A stretch of DNA of 14,514 nt. Source: Aquifex aeolicus (GTDB taxonomy: Bacteria; Aquificota; Aquificia; Aquificales; Aquificaceae). The position numbers were made by a program, and so were the translations under genes. The notes beneath the pieces were generated by a model, which worked only from the letters and a program-made list of their open reading frames with translations, was not told the origin of the DNA and did not search any database. Shown piece by piece: positions 12,546 to 14,514 of this stretch. Within the stretch, counting starts at the first letter, position 1. Every line of letters begins with the position of its first letter. The stretch covers positions 1 to 14,514 of the forward strand of contig DRNB01000039.1 in the NCBI GenBank assembly GCA_011375045.1. The letters run 5' to 3'.

Positions 12546-13526
12546 TTAGCCTCTTATGTGCTGTAACTTCAGCTGCTTCCTGATCTCGGAAAGGAGTTTC
12601 TCCAGGGCTTCCTCCCGGGAGATAGCCTTTATCTTGCAGCCGGAGGCGTACTTGTGCCCGCCGCCCCCGAGCCTCTCCGCTATCTTCGACACATCCACGG
12701 CTTCCTTGCTCCTCAGGGATACCTTCCAGACGCCCTCCTGGGGTTTCTCGATCAGGGCAAAGGCTACCTTGACACCCTCTATGGAACGGGGGTAGTTGAC
12801 CAGTCCCTCGCTGTCCGTGTAATCCGTTCCCGTTTCCCTGAAGAATCTGTCGTATATGGTTACACCCGCAACAAGCCCGTCCTCGTAGAGGGTCAGGGTT
12901 TCGAGAACCCTGGATATGAGCTTCATCTTGTTAACGGATTCCCTCTCCGAGAACATCCTGTAAACGTAGTTGGGGTCAGCTCCGTATCTTACGAGACGCT
13001 TTGCGAGTTCGAAGGTGAACTCGTTCGTATTCGAGTATCTGAAAAAGCCCGTATCCGTGGCGAGCCCAACGTACAGGCATGTGGCTATCTCCTCGTCCAT
13101 AGCCTCCTCGTCCCAGGCAAGTATAAGCTCGTAGACAAGAGAAGCCGTAGCCGGCGCCCGCGGATCTATGTAGTCGTAGCGTCCGTTAAACTCACCGCCT
13201 ACGTGATGATCTATCCTCACCCGCTTGGCTACCCTCACCTCGGCACCCGTTCTGTGAAATCCAGCGGAATCGACAACTATTCCTATGTCGTAGAACTTGC
13301 CGTTGGGTATCCTGATTATCTCATCCACGTAGGGGATGAAGTCGAGGAAGTGAGGAACCCTGTCCCTGCAACCGACAACCACGTTCTTACCCTTCTTTTT
13401 CAGGAACAGATACAGCGCCATAGCGCTTCCAAGGGCGTCTCCGTCTGGATTTTCGTGGGGCAGGATTATGATCGATCCCTTTGCCTCCTTCAGGAAATCA
13501 ACGAGGGGAACGCTCTCTCTTTTCAT
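12546..13526 (-). CDS. nrnA: DHH/DHHA1 phosphoesterase, NrnA-like (oligoribonuclease / pAp phosphatase)
   Basis: The 326-residue protein has the DHH catalytic set HENPDGDALGS (His24, Asp28, Asp30), VVDSAG (Asp86), RIDHHVGG (Asp106-His107-His108) and GLATDTGFFRYSNT (Asp158). A DHHA1 domain ending in LGGGGHKYASG (286-296) binds the substrate. NrnA-type enzymes use Mn2+ to degrade short oligoribonucleotides and, in several bacteria, 3'-phosphoadenosine 5'-phosphate; related members hydrolyse cyclic dinucleotide products such as pApA or pGpG. I chose ATG 13526 with AAGGAGG 6 nt upstream; the GTG at 13529 is only 3 nt from that site. It follows ileS by 54 nt and precedes the DUF89 gene, so a shared transcript is likely. 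It is probably a housekeeping RNA-turnover gene. Confidence 0.92.
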   Translation of the reverse strand: MKRESVPLVDFLKEAKGSIIILPHENPDGDALGSAMALYLFLKKKGKNVVVGCRDRVPHFLDFIPYVDEIIRIPNGKFYDIGIVVDSAGFHRTGAEVRVAKRVRIDHHVGGEFNGRYDYIDPRAPATASLVYELILAWDEEAMDEEIATCLYVGLATDTGFFRYSNTNEFTFELAKRLVRYGADPNYVYRMFSERESVNKMKLISRVLETLTLYEDGLVAGVTIYDRFFRETGTDYTDSEGLVNYPRSIEGVKVAFALIEKPQEGVWKVSLRSKEAVDVSKIAERLGGGGHKYASGCKIKAISREEALEKLLSEIRKQLKLQHIRG

Positions 13527-13580
13527 CACAAGCCTCCTTCCTGTTACAGTTTATTCCCCTTCCCTCTGGAGGTGTATGAT

Positions 13581-14513
13581 CTACGTGCAGGCGTATCCCA
13601 TCTTTTCGAGAACCTCCGCACACCTTCCGCAAACCTCTCCTGAGAACTCCTCTTCAGGATAGTATATCCAGCAACGGGGACATTTTCTTCCCCCAGCTCT
13701 GCCCACACCCACCACAAGGTTCTCTCTCTCCTCCACCACGTCCCCTCCTTCCCCAAAGCTGACCTGACTTACCGTAAGGAAGAAGTTGAGGTAGTCCGCA
13801 TACTTCCTGAGAAGCCCCTCCGTTTCCGGCTCAGCTCTGAGAAAAACACGTGCCTCGTAGGGGTGTCTGATGAGACCTTTCCTCCGAGCGTGTTCTATGA
13901 CCACCATAACCTCATCCCTCACGGCTATCAGCCTTCTGTAATCCTCCTCGAGCTCCGGAGATACAAGGGACTCCTCAGGCTGAGGTATCTCGGAAAGGAA
14001 AACGCTCTCGGGAAGACGGGGATCGATTTTTCTCAGATGCTCCCAGACTTCCTCTGCGGTAAAACTCAGAAAGGGTGCAACTGCAGCTGTAAGGGAGCTG
14101 AGGATTCTGTAGAGAACTGTCTGGGCTGACCTCCTCTCCCAGGAGTCGGGAGCGTAAACGTAGAGTCTGTCCTTCAAAACGTCCAGATACAGAGAGGAGA
14201 GGGTGGTGGCACAGAAGTTTCTGATCAGATGGTAAACCCTGTGAAAGGCGTAGCTGCGGTAGTATCTGTGAACCTCGGAGAGAACACCCTGAAGTTTGGA
14301 GAGCATCCATCTATCGAAGTGGTGGAGTTTACTTACAGGAACGCTGTCGGAAGCAGGATCGAAGTCGTAGAGGTTCGACAGAAGGAAGCGGATCGTGTTC
14401 CTGATCTTTCTGTAATCCTCTACCAGATTCCTGATTATGGACTCCCCCAGCTTGACGTCCTCCGTGTAATCCTCGGAAACGACCCAGAGCCTGAGGATGT
14501 CCGCCCCGTAGCG
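13581..14513 (-). CDS. ileS: Isoleucine--tRNA ligase (IleRS), C-terminal part; 5' end beyond the window
   Basis: This class I synthetase charges tRNA-Ile. The frame is open to the right edge and gives about 310 residues. It begins with RYGADILRLWVVSEDYTED just after where KMSKS should be, then RKIRNTIRFLLSNLYDFDP and DRWMLSKLQ, all typical of the IleRS catalytic-core end and anticodon-binding helical domain. The C-terminus has the zinc-binding segment KCPRCWIYY and CGRCAEVL (four cysteines), as in bacterial-type IleRS that end in a zinc finger. The ATG at 14306 is internal. No truncation or frameshift is seen within the window. It is the upstream gene of the run ileS-nrnA-DUF89-pentapeptide. 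Confidence 0.97.
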   Translation of the reverse strand, partial: RYGADILRLWVVSEDYTEDVKLGESIIRNLVEDYRKIRNTIRFLLSNLYDFDPASDSVPVSKLHHFDRWMLSKLQGVLSEVHRYYRSYAFHRVYHLIRNFCATTLSSLYLDVLKDRLYVYAPDSWERRSAQTVLYRILSSLTAAVAPFLSFTAEEVWEHLRKIDPRLPESVFLSEIPQPEESLVSPELEEDYRRLIAVRDEVMVVIEHARRKGLIRHPYEARVFLRAEPETEGLLRKYADYLNFFLTVSQVSFGEGGDVVEERENLVVGVGRAGGRKCPRCWIYYPEEEFSGEVCGRCAEVLEKMGYACT

Positions 14514-14514
14514 A

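Noticed and set aside
12654..13643. Long plus-strand frame of 329 codons opposite nrnA
   Set aside because: It is antisense to an unmistakable DHH phosphoesterase and has no domain or ribosome-binding site.
13581..14513. Broken or short IleRS
   Set aside because: The frame runs uninterrupted to the window edge with IleRS motifs; the internal ATG at 14306 is not a start.

Overview
The window looks like chromosomal DNA from a deep-branching thermophilic bacterium of the Aquificota. The strongest lineage clue is the superoxide dismutase, which resembles the Aquifex-type Fe-SOD as I recall it. Other clues are the charge-rich, Glu/Arg/Lys-heavy proteins, very tight gene packing, frequent TTG/GTG starts and purine-rich coding strands. 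A Desulfurobacteriaceae-like host is my guess, not proven. Both window ends cut through class I aminoacyl-tRNA synthetase genes: valS on the left (5' end missing) and ileS on the right (5' end missing).

Layout. (1) Positions 2-3761, plus strand: valS, carrying two large lineage-type insertions, then a PflA-like radical SAM gene. (2) Positions 3758-8669, minus strand: a compact run read thiL, tandem-HD protein, trpC, small unknown protein, thioredoxin-fold protein lacking CXXC, HIT-family hydrolase/transferase, peptide/nickel-type ABC ATPase. Many junctions overlap or are separated by less than 20 nt. (3) Positions 8670-8770: a divergent promoter region feeding thiL and sod. (4) Positions 8771-9406: Fe-superoxide dismutase. 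(5) Positions 9407-10816: an A+T-richer accessory module bracketed by two GGGGGC/GCCCCC hairpins. It holds a HigB-like toxin, a HigA-like XRE antitoxin with a C-terminal extension, and a SecB-like chaperone, in that order and with overlapping genes. This is the architecture of a toxin-antitoxin-chaperone (TAC) system. (6) Positions 10817-11023: a small very basic protein. (7) Positions 11025-14513, minus strand: ileS, nrnA-type DHH phosphoesterase, DUF89 protein and a pentapeptide-repeat protein.

Most of the window is housekeeping: translation, tryptophan and thiamine biosynthesis, small-RNA/nucleotide turnover and oxidative stress. The accessory highlight is the TAC module. By analogy with the Mycobacterium tuberculosis HigB1-HigA1-Rv1957 system, the SecB-like chaperone should protect the antitoxin through its C-terminal tail, so that loss of chaperone capacity would free the toxin. 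Further points of interest are a perfect 20-bp palindrome in the first toxin codons, an HD protein formed by internal duplication whose first copy has lost its metal ligands, large ValRS insertions (one splitting a zinc knuckle), and several genes with a -10 hexamer just upstream of the start and no Shine-Dalgarno, which suggests leaderless mRNAs. No stretch longer than 300 bases lacks a gene, and I saw no tRNA, rRNA, CRISPR or insertion sequence.
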